Shown piece by piece: positions 11,576 through 21,526 of a DNA stretch of 64,000 bases. Each line of letters opens with the position of its first letter. The stretch's first letter is position 1. This stretch comes from Heterohyrax brucei (taxonomy: Eukaryota > Chordata > Mammalia > Hyracoidea > Procaviidae). Under the pieces are notes generated by a model that was given only the letters and a program-made list of their open reading frames with translations, was not told where the DNA came from and did no database searches. The stretch is taken from contig CM053140.1 of assembly GCA_028571685.1 (NCBI GenBank), forward strand, positions 145,561,701 through 145,625,700, given 5' to 3'. A program made the position numbers and the translations under genes.

Positions 11576-12022
11576 GGACTGCCAGTTAAGTTGGCAAACT
11601 CATCCTAGAAAAAGTGCTAGACACCTCATTGCCGAATATCACTTTGGTCAACTTTAAAGTACTCCCTTTGGGAAGCTATGCACTTATGCCAGTGCCTAGT
11701 CCACCCTTCAAAGCAATCTGGGACCTATTTTTTTTTTTTGGAAAGGCCACCAAAACTGTCGTAGTATTACCCTTGATGTCCTGGCTAAAAACTCCCTCAC
11801 AGACAACTATACAATTAAGTTCACTAACTCCCTATCTGACACTATGCTTAATGGCCATTCCAGAAAGAGTTGCAAAATTGCTTTGAAGGGTATACTACGA
11901 GCTGGAATCAGTGCATAGCTTCCCAAATGGAGCACTATGAAGGTGATCGTAGTGATATTGAGCAATGAGGTATGCAGCACTTGGAACAATTAAGTTCACA
12001 GACTTAATTATGGGGCCTCTCA
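11576..12022. mobile_element. Mariner-derived fold-back element, copy A
   Basis: The two halves are inverted copies of the mariner 3' region. The left arm reads 'gtgctagacacctcattgcc' then 'aatatcacttt'; the right arm read on the minus strand gives 'agtgctgcatacctcattgc' then 'tcaatatcact'. The centre contains 'actatacaattaagttcac', a copy of the mariner terminal repeat, followed after a short segment by 'tggccattccagaaagag'. It ends at a TA (12023-12024) that it shares with the next element. About 447 bp; it encodes no complete protein. An internal deletion removes part of the transposase-derived segment compared with copy B. Confidence 0.8.
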
Positions 12023-12024
12023 TA

Positions 12025-13309
12025 TGAGATCTGACAATTAAGTTCATGAGCTCATCCTAGAAAAAGTGTTACCTACCTCATTGCTGAATATCACTACAGT
12101 CACCTTTGAAGTGCCCCCCTTGGAAAACCACGCACTAATGTCAGCCTAGTCTACCTTCAAAGCAATTTTGGAACCCTTTTTCTGGATTGGCCATCAGAGC
12201 TGTCGTCATACTACCCTTGGTGTCCTGAATGTCATCAAAATGTCTTCCTTTCAATATTTCCTTTATCTTTGGGTAAAGAAAACAAATCATTGGGGGCCAG
12301 GTCAAGTGGGTAGGGCGTTCAATATAATTATTTGTTTACAGGCTAAACAATTCCCTCACAGACAGTGCTGTATGAGCTGGTCCATTATGGTGATGCCAGA
12401 GCCATGAGTTGTTGGCAAAAAGTTCTGGTCATTTTCATGTAACTTCTTCTCTCAACCTTTCTAGGGCTTCCAAACAGTAAACTTGGTTAACTGTTTGTCC
12501 AGTTGGTACAAACTCACAATAAAAAATTCCTCTGATAGCAAAAAGGTTAGCAACATCATTCTGACTCTTGATTTGTACTGACAGAACTTTTTTCATAGTG
12601 AAGAACTGGCTGACTTCCACTGTGCACTTTGATGCTTTGTTTCACCATCATATTTATACACCCATGTTTCATCACCATTGATAACATGGCCCAGAACATC
12701 ACCTGCCTCTCCAAAAGGTCTAGGCAAACTTCAAGTCTCCTTTGCTTTTGTTCATCGGTGACTTGGGGATCATTTTTGCACATACCTTTCTCATGCCAAG
12801 ATTTTCAGTTAATATTTTCCTGTTTCTCTGATGTTTATGTGGTCTGCTATGCTTCTAATAGTCAGCTTATGATTTTGAAGCACAATTTGAGGGATCTGCA
12901 CTATGCTTCCACAAGTTCTGCTCATTACTGCACATCCTGACCTCTCTTCATCAGTGATGCTTTCTCTTCCCTCAGAAAAATGTTTAATCCTTTGTACACT
13001 GCCATTTTCTTTATGGCACTGTCCCCATAAACTTGGACTAATTTGTCCTCTCTGATTTCACTTCCACTCTTACCAAGTTTCACAAGAAATTTAATGTTTG
13101 TTTGTTGCTCTAATTCAAGTTCTGACATTCTCTTGCCAGCACACAGAAACAATAATGAATGGCATTCAGCAAGACACCACCACACACTGTCACGAACACA
13201 GCTGTAAGACACTGATATACCAAGGTTATGAAACCTTACGGAATTGTTTGTACAGCACTGCCAACACAATTGCATGGTGGCAAATTCAAAGACTCCTAGG
13301 ACCTCATAC
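12025..13309 (-). mobile_element. Near full-length mariner-like DNA transposon
   Basis: The left terminal repeat 'tgagatctgacaattaagtt' follows a TA dinucleotide at 12023-12024. The right end 'caaattcaaagactcctagg' plus 'acctcata' carries the opposite terminus; its inner part has diverged. The length, about 1.28 kb, is normal for mariner. It carries one minus-strand transposase gene, now broken. It abuts the fold-back element on its left and is the plausible parent of the fold-back copies because it shows the undisturbed order of the same segments. Confidence 0.85.
12200..13127 (-). pseudogene. Mariner transposase, frameshifted
   Basis: Read on the minus strand from about 13127, the protein starts MSELELEQQTNIKFLVKLGK, then GSEIRE and VYGD.AIKK.AVYK, which is the N-terminal helix-turn-helix DNA-binding half of a mariner transposase. 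Further on come TDEQKQRRLEVCLDLLERQ (linker), M.MKHGCINMM (the degraded region around the first catalytic Asp), QPVLHYEKS, and GIFYCEFVPTGQTVNQVYCL, the segment before the second Asp. The C-terminal catalytic YSPDLAPNDFF segment is best preserved in fold-back copy C. The family normally has about 340-350 residues. Here the pieces lie in at least three frames, so the gene is inactive. The transposase would bind the terminal repeats and cut and paste the element into TA sites. Confidence 0.85.
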
Positions 13310-13834
13310 TTCTTGATAAATTACTCAACCTTGGTTCCAGAACACAGCAGTAACTTGCTCATTTACTACAGTTAGGAAGTACAGTCCAGTTGCAGCAGAG
13401 GAGACAGGAGAGATAGGATGAGCTGTTCCTGTGCCTGATTGTGCTAAGCTCTTTTCTCCATCCTGTTTCCTCCCACTCCTGATTCTGATGATAAATTACA
13501 GAGAAAGCTTTACTCAGAGTTGCCATCAAACTCCTACCCGAGTGTGGATTGTCAGTAGGTGGATGTGCTTAGCACTTATGCCATTCCCATGAAAAGAGAA
13601 AGTTCTGTCTGTTTTATTGTTTGGTTTAGTCAGACAGATAGCAGTCTTAGATGACTCTTATATGTATGTCATGAAATAATTTATTAATTGTTTGCCAGAA
13701 AATTCATTTTTCTGTAATCTATCACATTACACATGTGGGTATGCTTTAAGTGTTCACGACACAGCTAACTTCAAAGGTGAAGATTCTCCATCGTATATTA
13801 GATTTTTTTTTAGCTTGGTTTTAAGTTTTTAAAA
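13310..13834. other. No recognised feature
   Basis: No gene or repeat recognised in this interval. Confidence 0.4.
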
Positions 13835-13975
13835 ACTTTTTGCTCTCAAGTCTACCCTACAGGACAGGGTAGAAATGCCCTACAGAGTTTCCAAGGAGCA
13901 CCTGATGGATTTGATCTATCTACCTTTTGGTTAGCAGCAGGAGGTCTTAACCTCTAGACCACCTGGCTTTCCTGG
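13835..13975 (-). mobile_element. AfroSINE
   Basis: Minus-strand copy: 'gtctaccctacaggacaggg', 'ttccaaggagcacctgatgg', 'ccttttggttagcagc' and the head end 'ctctagaccacctgg'. The 3' tail is truncated. Confidence 0.85.
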
Positions 13976-14244
13976 TTTCAGGTAAGGGTTTTTAATTCGC
14001 CATGCTGGAGACCAATTTGTCCTGTTTTGACCGAGGCTTCCCTGATCTGAGTACTGGAAGTCCTGTGTCCCAGGAAAATCCTCAGTGTCATACAATCCAG
14101 AAAGGCTAGTCCCTAGCTGGAACACAAAAATTGGATTTGTGTTTTCTTAGTCCACCAATTTACTGTGTGGTTTTGGGTATATCAGTTGACATATTGTATC
14201 CTCAGATATAATGTAAAGCAGTGTTAAGACTTACACAACAACAA

Positions 14245-14317
14245 CAACAAAAAAAAAACCTTTGCTGTCGAGTCGACTCTGACTCACAGTTACCTTGTGG
14301 GACAGAGTGGAATTTTG
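14245..14317 (-). mobile_element. AfroSINE 3' fragment
   Basis: Only the 3' end is present: A-run, then 'cctttgctgtcgagtcgact' and 'tgactcacagttaccttgtg', then the match stops. Confidence 0.8.
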
Positions 14318-14474
14318 ATTATATCAAGGTTTCTCATCCAAAGAATCAGACAACAGAAAGCAACAGGAACCCTTAGTGTGCCAAAATCCCATCTCTCACT
14401 TAATGCATTTTGTTAGAGCTACTAGGCTAAGGCTGAAAAACATGGACCAAAACAAGTACTTCAGCATCTTCTAG

Positions 14475-14515
14475 ATATGAGTCAGATCCAACTCGACGGC
14501 ACTTGGCTTGGCTTA
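14475..14515 (+). mobile_element. AfroSINE 3'-end fragment
   Basis: About 40 bp: 'tgagtcagatccaactcgac' followed by 'ggcacttggcttggctt'. It is a severely 5'-truncated insertion. Confidence 0.75.
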
Positions 14516-14948
14516 TTTACAAATATATGTGCCCAACTGATAAAAGGCATCTCTGCCATCCCAGACCCTTCTAGCCTTCCTGATTCATCTAAGGGAAAGG
14601 AGAAGACAAGCTGTGAAATACTTCTGAAGGTCACAGCCTGGGAACACAGGCTCACTGAAAGACTGAGATTTCATCATCATATTATAATTTCCCCTTCCCC
14701 CATTCCTTACCACCATATCAACAGGGCTTCAGTATAGTAACTGCTGATCATAACTGAAAAAGCTGTAAAGTTTCAGACTCTACCTATAAAGTTCTTAAGA
14801 AAGGCGAAAGTCAACAGGTGAGATAAAAACAAGGATAGCAGAGAATTTAAAGCCTCAGAAACCTATCCCAGATTTAAATGTTACCCCTCTCTATCATTGA
14901 ACTATACCCTTCTTGAAGGTGTTAATCAAAATCCTTCCTGTTGAAAAT

Positions 14949-15909
14949 TGTTGTTTTCGGTTGCTGTCTTGTTGGCTTTGACTCCTAGCGATGTGTATGT
15001 AACAGATCAAACCATTGCCTGGTCCTGTACCATATTCACAGTCCTTGCTTTGTTTGAGTCCATTGTTGTAGTCATTGTGTCAATGCATCTCACTGAAGAT
15101 TTTCCTCTTTCTTGCCCTATTTTACTATATACAATGTCCTTTTCTAAAGACTGATAACAATTGGTTACCATTAAAAAAAAAAAAGTAAACATTGTCAGTT
15201 CCGACTCAGAAGCAACCTTATAGGACAGACTAGAACTGCCCCCATAGAGTTTCCAAGCAGTGCTTGGTAGATTTTAACTATCAACCTTTTGGTAAGTAGC
15301 TACAGGACTAAACCATTATGCCACTATGGTTTTTAGTTGGTTACCATGCCTCTATAATTTATTGTTCCCGGTATAGTAGACCACATGATTATCGGATTCA
15401 GAATGGCCAGTACCAGTCCATATCAGCTTACTAATGCCTAGGATATTGATTTCAAAGTATTCCAATTTCATTTTTGACAGCTTCCACTTTTCCTTGATTC
15501 ATGCTTTGTACATTCCATATTCCAGTCACTATTGGACATTTGCAGTCTTGTGTCACATCTCATTTTTAGTTGTGTTACGTCAGTAAATGAAGGTTCTGAT
15601 GGTTTTATTCACTCATATCATTAGGGTGTTTTGAGGAGGCATCTCTGCCCCAGTCGTATGTTGAGTGTATTCCAATCTGATGGTTTTAACTTTCAGCACT
15701 ATCTCAGACAATGTTCCATTGTTATCCACAAGTTTTCGTTGACTAACTTTTGGAAGCAAACCACCAGGCCCTTCCTTTTGGCCTGGACACTGCAATGAAA
15801 CCTGCCCACGAGGGGGGGTCCTGCTGGTATTTGAAATACTAGTGGGATAGCTTACAGCATCATAACAACATACAAGCCTCCACAGTATAACAAACTGACA
15901 GATGGGTGA
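14949..15909 (-). mobile_element. Internally deleted RTE LINE with nested AfroSINE
   Basis: The left part (about 14949-15160) matches the complement of the RTE 3' end ('cggttgctgtcttgttggct', 'tgagtccattgttgtagtca'). The right part (about 15348-15909) matches the complement of the 5' region ('agtagaccacatgattatcg', 'ctaatgcctaggatattgat', 'ggaggcatctctgccccagt', and a terminal 'cagtataacaaactgacaga'). The whole reverse transcriptase body between them is missing. Such elements depend on an intact RTE for mobility. An AfroSINE sits almost at the deletion junction. Confidence 0.75.
15172..15336 (-). mobile_element. AfroSINE with 11-bp target duplication
   Basis: Flanked by perfect direct repeats 'ttggttaccat' at 15161-15171 and 15337-15347. 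The body reads 'cagttccgactcagaagcaa', 'gcccccatagagtttccaag' and 'ggtttttag' at the head. It lies within the deleted RTE. Confidence 0.95.
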
Positions 15910-16454
15910 ATGTTACCAGATGAAAGTATCAGAAACTAATTCAAGCTTACTAAAGCAAAAAAGAAAATTTGTTGGCTAATTCGAATTTTTTTTTTTAATT
16001 GAGGGTTAAATTCAGCTATGGACATACTAAGTATAGAAACTCGAATTAAATTACCAAGACCGTATCTTGGCTCTGCTTCTCTCCAAGGACTTCATGGTCA
16101 GGCTCTCCAAAAAGAAGAGACTCTGTCAGGCCTACACCATTCTGTCTGCCTGCAACCACTGCTGGAAGTCCCAGAGGACCAAAGCAGGTCTTTGGAATCA
16201 AACACTGTGGACGAGGAACTAGGGAAATGATGTTCTTAGGCTTGGATCCCATCTCAAATGGTTACAGTACATGATTTTCTTTTCCTCAAAAAAAAAAAGA
16301 GTTCTGTTACTAAAAGTAGAGACTGTAGAAGGAGGAGGGGCCTGGGAGATGAGTCTATATGAGCGTAAAACCTGAAAAGGCCTCCTTGCCATGATAGCAC
16401 TTTTTTGCAAAGGATGGGAAAGAAAGAAAGAATTCGGTACTACCGAGTATCTTG
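15910..16454. other. No recognised feature
   Basis: A T-run occurs near 15988. Around 16020-16260 both strands are open for 60-70 codons, but nothing resembles a known domain. Confidence 0.35.
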
Positions 16455-16605
16455 TTTCATTTAAGTGGTTAAGAGTTCAACTGCTTAACAAAAGGTTGGC
16501 AGTTTGAATCTACCAACCATTCCCAATGGGACAATTCTACTCATCTTATAGGATCACTGTGAGTCAGAATCACCTCAACACCAATGAGTTTGGTTTCCTT
16601 TTAAG
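16455..16605 (+). mobile_element. AfroSINE
   Basis: Plus-strand diverged copy: 'aagtggttaagagttcaact', 'aaaaggttggcagtttgaat', 'caattctactcatcttatag', 'gatcactgtgagtcagaatc' and a 'gtttggtttcctttt' tail. Confidence 0.85.
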
Positions 16606-17978
16606 GATTAGAAAAATGAGGCACAGAGATGTCCACTAACTTGCCAACAACCTTAATTATGAGAGACAAAGCCAGCATTGAAACTTGAGCTTTGAGCTCT
16701 GAAGTCTGCTCTCTTTCCCTTCACCAGGGGTCTCAGAACTTCTGCTGCTGAAAGGAGATAATTGATAATGTGGACACCATCTGTAAGAGGGGATTTTACT
16801 TTCCTTGAGTTCAGTCGCAATCTAAACTATGCCTGTAGCCCAGGAGTCCAGTCCAAAACAAAAATTCCTTATGTTGAATTGAAGGGAATCCCCTTTTACA
16901 ATCCAAGGGGTTCACAGAAAGGGGTATTGCATGGTTTCCCTTTGATGTCTAAGAAAACGTAATTCTTTCTCTCCATGTAACTTAAAATCAAGCATGTAAA
17001 AGATACAGAATAAGGTAATAATTTGTAGTTGAAAACATAACCGTGTTGTTGTCCTTCCCCCACCAGCCTCCTGGAAGTATTTTTATAAAGCAAAAATGCA
17101 AATATGCATATAACACAAAGCATTATTCTCTTCACAGACACAGACTCTTCTTGCTTTGCTTCTCTGCTTAGGTGATCTGAAAATAGGCAGTCTCCATCAG
17201 TTCTTTGAATGTCCTCTTGGTATTAAATAATTTCCATGGAAACTGCAGCTAAAGAAGAACAGCTGAGAGCTCATTAAATAATCTGCCACTTAAACAATAT
17301 TTTTAATTTCCCTTGTTCTCCTTTTTTTGTTAGATAACCAATAACTACCAGTATTTATAATTTTTAATGATATAACTCATAGACAAATCAGGAAAATGAT
17401 GTCCAATTAATCCACAGTCTCCTCCTAAGATAGACTGTAATGTCTAGGTTTAAAAATAGATGCTTTGCAGCATAGATGAAGCATAAGTAGAATCCAAATG
17501 TTTCCAGAGCTGTACAGCCTTTTATCCACAGAAGGAAAATCCAGGATTCCAGAATTTTTCTTTGTGTTGGTAATTTTCCAGCATGTGTTTTTACTTTCCA
17601 AATGCCACATCACAGCCCCATATGGCAGCATGATTCAAGCAGGTCTGAGCTGCTTTGTGCTTCAATTCAAATCCTAAATTAGATGGAAGTTTACATTAAC
17701 CTCCCAGCTTCCCAACCCCTGTCCTACCCCTCCTACTAACAGCCTGTCCGCAGTTCTCATCTTACTGAGCTCTCAACTGTTTGACCCTGGTAGTATTTTT
17801 CCCACACACAATACAATCATCAAAGAGTCTCCCTAATATCAACATCAGCCTCCAGCATATTGTTTCTTTTCTTACTTGAATTTGCACACTCACGTCTAAA
17901 TAAATTGAAGTTACCATAAAATTATTGGGTAGGTAGTTTTGCCCATTTATAAAGGTAATAGCTCTCTGATAGTCTCTC
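16606..17978. other. No recognised feature
   Basis: AT-rich sequence with small open frames (for example 16896-17141 and 17762-17980 on the minus strand) lacking recognisable domains. Confidence 0.35.
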
Positions 17979-18313
17979 ATGTTGGTTCAATGGCAGAATT
18001 TTTGCCTTCCATGTGGGAGATCCAGTTTCAAGTACCAGCCAATGCATCTCATGTTCAGCCACCACTCATTTGACAATGGAGGCTTGCATGTTGCTATGAT
18101 GCTGAAAGGGAAAACCCTGGTGGCGTAGTGGTTAAGTGCTACATCCACTAACCAAAACGCTGGCAGTTCAAATCCACCAGATGCTCCTTGGAAACTCCAT
18201 GGAGCAATTCTACTCTGTCCTATAGGGTCATTATGATACAGAATTGACCCAACAGCAACAGGTTTGTTTTTTGGATTTTTCTGATGCTGAATAAGTTGGA
18301 ACAGAGCTTCCAT
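17979..18313 (+). mobile_element. tRNA-Gly-headed RTE chimera with nested AfroSINE
   Basis: The first about 70 bp resemble a tRNA-Gly(GCC) gene: an A-box-like 'tggttcaatgg' (17983-17993), 'gccttccatgtgggag', a degenerate B-box 'agtttcaagtacc' (18024-18036) and the acceptor-end 'ccaatgca'. It continues without a break into 'caatggaggcttgcatgttg' and, after the AfroSINE, 'aagttggaacagagcttcca', which match the RTE 5' region. This is the layout of a tRNA-headed SINE using an RTE body. It stops at about 18313, so the 3' part is missing. The degenerate anticodon loop and B-box argue against a functional tRNA. Confidence 0.7.
18107..18281 (+). mobile_element. AfroSINE with 10-bp target duplication
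   Basis: Nearly consensus copy ('aaaccctggtggcgtagtgg', 'gctccttggaaactccatgg', 'ctctgtcctatagggtcatt'). Direct repeats 'tgatgctgaa' are at 18097-18106 and 18282-18291. It interrupts the tRNA-Gly/RTE chimera. Confidence 0.95.
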
Positions 18314-18344
18314 ATGAAATCTGGCTGAGAAAACAGATATAACA

Positions 18345-18530
18345 ATCCATTTCCAAAAATCAGCTAATGTATGCCTTTTACACCATTTGTCCAGAGGCTA
18401 GCTACGGTTTAGATCTAATTCTTAAATCTTAAAATGACAAATTGCAGGTACATTTCAGGTATTAAGATTTAAAGATGCTAAAGCACAAGATTTCAATAAC
18501 TGGGAATATTATACTAAAAGATAAGATCAC
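18345..18530 (+). repeat. Left copy of a diverged direct repeat flanking the L1
   Basis: Matches 21527-21715 in the same orientation. Shared blocks include 'ctacggtttagat', 'taatcttaaa'-like sequence, 'gtacattt' and 'aagatttaaagatgctaaag'. The family or origin is unknown. Confidence 0.7.
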
Positions 18531-18681
18531 AGCAGTCCAATTTACAGAGAGTCATCAGGACTTGACAGCATTTCATTCTGCTGTACATGGTGTTGCTGGA
18601 AGTCCAGGAACTGCTCCATGGCAGTCAACAGCAGGTAACATAGTAGACTTGGGCATGGAGTTTAAAAATTACAGTATTACC

Positions 18682-19697
18682 GGGGAGTCAAGATGGCAGA
18701 CTAAGTGCATGTCTCCCTAAATCCCCCTGGAAACCAAGACCTGAAATGATAATTAAACGGAGCCTTCTGGACACTTAGTGAGCCCTGGGATGCAGCATAC
18801 AGCTGTTAATTTGGACTTCATACTACTGAACACAAAACCTCCTCTCTTTCACTGACCTCACTCTCTGCAAGCACAGACTGAAGGTAACTCACCATTTTGA
18901 TTTTTTTTCCTCTGTCTTGGCTGGTGGGCAGAGCCGAGATTTGACTAGCTGCTAGTCTTGGATGCACTGCTGGTGGGACCAGCAAGCATAATTGCCATGT
19001 TCTGAGAGCCTGGCTTTGGACTCTATACCTCTCAGCTCCTCTGGCCTATTTTTCTGTCACTGGCATGTAGCAGCCATACAGACATGCTTGTGTGGGATGC
19101 CATCTTGATCCACTGGGAAATGGAGAAGCCCAGGCAGAGGCCCAAGCCAAACTTGGTTCCTAGGCTGGGAGGTGGTACTTTCTGGGAGGACAGTGCTTTT
19201 CTGGCAGGGAGGAAGTGTTTTACAAGTGTCGCCTGGGGCCGGGGCCCAGTGGCAGAGGCTGTGGACTCTGGGCATTTCAGCATTCTTGGCCACTGCTGGC
19301 GAGCTTGTACAGGATACCATCTTGTTTCACTGGGAGGTGGATTCATCAATACAGAAGCCTCAGCTGGACCTAATTCCTGGGCTGGGAGGCAGTGCCTACC
19401 CAGAAGAGACTATTTTCCCAGCAGAAAAGCAGAACTCTATACAGTATCGTATACAGCTGAGGCCCGACAGCAGAGGCCAGCAGGCCAGTAGCCTTTCTGT
19501 ATTTTGAGCTGGTTTATAACATCTGGAGTTCAATATAGAGGTGCTTACTTTGCCAGCTGGGAAGAGGGAGGTATATACCTGAAAACCTGATTAACTTTGG
19601 AAGTTGTCAAATACTTTTTACTTCTCATTTTAAGACGGCCTTGAGAAGCAACTGTGGTCCATCTTCACAGCATCTCTCTCAGCCTCTGTTGACCCAC
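18682..19697 (+). promoter_or_regulatory. L1 5' UTR / internal promoter region
   Basis: About 1 kb ahead of ORF1, relatively GC-rich for the window, with 'agcctggctttgga'-like and 'ggcctggg' blocks. It matches 57621-58617 in order. L1 5' UTRs carry an internal RNA polymerase II promoter; no specific factor site was verified. Confidence 0.65.
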
Positions 19698-20647
19698 ATG
19701 AAGCCTCCAAAGCAACAAATTTTGGAGAAAACAGTAACCCAGAAATCTCCCATGGCATCAGAAGGCCCCCTAAAGAAACCACCTCAGAACTTCCCAGACA
19801 AAGAAACATTTCTGACACTATCAGAAGTTGAATACAAAAGGATTATATAGAGAGCCCTCCTAGACCTTATACAAAATGCAGCAGAGCAAAATGAAAAATT
19901 AAGCAAGCTGTTCAATCTGATGGAACATCTGTACTCAGAAATCCAACAGATCAAGAACAAAATCAAAGACATAGAAACTTCAATCCAAAGCCAAGAAAAC
20001 AGAATGAAACAAATGGAAAAGAGACTTTCTGATTTGGAAGACAGACCTACTGACTCCAGCATCTATGAAGAGAAATCAGAAAAAAGAAAGAAGAAAAATG
20101 AAGAAGCATGTGGGACTCTATTAAGAAGAACAATCTATCATTAATTAGAGTACCTGAACAGGGCAAGGCACCTGAGAACACAGAGAGTATTGTTCCTTAG
20201 TTTCTGACAGAAAACTTCCCAGAAATTATGAAAGAAGAGAATATAAATATCCAAGATACATATCGAACACCACTCAATATAGATATCAATAGAAAGACTC
20301 CAAAACATATTACAATCAAGCTCAACAAAATAAAACATAAGCAGAAACTCTTAAAGGCAGCAAAACTCAAAGCAAAGCTAACATTCAGAGGGAAACCCTG
20401 CAGGCTTTCGCTGGATTTCTCAGCAGAAATGATGCTGGCACAGAGACAGTGGCATGACACATTCAAAGCCTTAAAGGAGAAGAACTTCCAACCAAGAATT
20501 ACATGTCCTGCAAAACTATCTCTCAAATATGAAAATGAAATGAAGACATTCACAGATAAACAGAAACTCAGAGACTTTGTGAAAACCAAACCAAAGCTAC
20601 AAGAAATACTGAAAGAATCTCTTGGCTTGGAAGAACAAAACTGCTAA
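19698..20647 (+). pseudogene. L1 ORF1 (RNA-binding protein), broken
   Basis: The start codon at 19698 is homologous to that of the 57.6 kb copy. The N-terminal part is in frame to a TAG at 19848-19850, resumes in the same frame with RALLDLIQNAAEQNEKLSKL, and includes the coiled-coil stretch (YSEIQQIKNKIKDIETSIQS, MKQMEKRLSDLED). A deletion of about 10 bp near 20105 shifts the frame. The C-terminal RNA-recognition and C-terminal domains lie in another frame from about 20228 (PKHITIKLNKIKHKQKLLKA, FRGKPCRLSLDFSAEMMLAQ, NFQPRITCPAKLS). ORF1p normally forms trimers that coat L1 RNA. Product lost. Confidence 0.9.
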
Positions 20648-21060
20648 GTTTATATTTTAGGACAAATTATCCAGAATCCTACTCAGTTAGAGAAGGCTCC
20701 AAACACAATCAAAGCTATAATAGTGAAAGGACCTATCTAGTGATCATATCATATAAACCATGATATCATTATATTAAAAGAGGGATGTACTCCAGTCGTT
20801 ATTATCCTATCAGATTGTGAGGAAGTTGACAAGACTGGTAGCAATAAAATTTGGGTTTATATATAGTTTATTAAGCAGGATCACAGGGGCAGCTGTAAAG
20901 CACAATAAAGAAGCAACATACCATATCAAGAAATGTAATACAAGAGTCTCAACAACCACAAAACCAACCCTGAAAAAGGTGAAAAATCAACTCACAAAGA
21001 AGAAGGTCACAGAACAGATTAATAAGAATAACAGAAAATATCAACACAAAAATAAACATC
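20648..21060 (+). other. L1 inter-ORF region
   Basis: Aligns with the spacer 59569-59989 of the second L1 ('gagggatgtactccagtcgt', 'ggggcagctgtaaagcacaa'). It is long for an L1 spacer, about 415 bp, in both copies. Confidence 0.75.
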
Positions 21061-21311
21061 ACAAGGGCAGCACTGAACACACACCTATCAATAATTACAT
21101 TGAACGTGAATGGACTGAATGCTCCAGTAAAGTGACATCTTCAATCAAAAGACATGACACATCTATATGTTGCCTACAAGAAACTCACCTTTGGACTGAA
21201 AGATATGAACAAACTGAAAATTAAAGGATGGAAGAATATATATCAAGCTAACAATGAACAAAGAAAAGCAGGTGTGGCAATTCTAATTTCAGATAAAATT
21301 GATTTTAATGT
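21061..21311 (+). pseudogene. L1 ORF2 start (endonuclease N-terminus), truncated
   Basis: Encodes the first part of the endonuclease domain: TYLSIITLNVNGLN equivalent, then CCLQETHLWT (the active-site E-T-H block), KGWKNIYQANNEQRKAGVAI and LISDKIDFNV. The initiator ATG present in the other L1 (59990) is AGG here, and a short deletion follows 'ctccagtaaagtgaca'. The match ends at 21311, where the flanking direct repeat starts. Confidence 0.85.
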
Positions 21312-21344
21312 AAAAATTACAATATTATCATTTAGAATGTTTCT

Positions 21345-21505
21345 ATATTGCTGTTATATGCCAGTGAGTCAATTCCAACACATACTTACCCTATGGGATA
21401 CAGTAGAACTGTCCCGTAAGGTTTCCACAGAACAATTCATGGATTCAAACTGCTCACCTGTTGGTTAGCAGCCTGAGCTCTTAACCACTTCACCACCAGA
21501 GCTCT
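21345..21505 (-). mobile_element. AfroSINE
   Basis: Minus-strand copy just after the L1 target duplication: 'gagtcaattccaacacatac', 'cagtagaactgtcccgtaag', 'tgttggttagcagcctgagc' and 'caccaccagagct'. Confidence 0.9.
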
Positions 21506-21526
21506 ACCTAGCACAAAATATTCTAC

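Larger units (their letters stand above)
18682..21311 (+). mobile_element. L1 lacking most of ORF2, bounded by target duplications
   Basis: It starts with the L1 5' end 'ggggagtcaagatggcagac', as does the 57.6 kb copy. It holds a 5' UTR (18682-19697), a broken ORF1 and about 230 bp of ORF2, and stops at 'gattttaatgt'. The flanks are 'aaaaattacagtattacc' (18664-18681) and 'aaaaattacaatattatc' (21312-21329), matching at 16 of 18 positions and preceded on the left by TTT, as expected for L1 endonuclease cutting at TTTT/AA. So the short form appears to be the inserted form, not the result of a later 3' deletion. Confidence 0.8.

Noticed and set aside
17979-18050. Functional tRNA-Gly gene
   Set aside because: The B-box and anticodon loop are degenerate, and the segment continues directly into RTE sequence.
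19084-19507. Two overlapping plus-strand frames of 111-135 codons
   Set aside because: They lie in the L1 5' UTR, whose GC-richer composition leaves frames open. No similarity to the known ORF0 or other protein could be shown.
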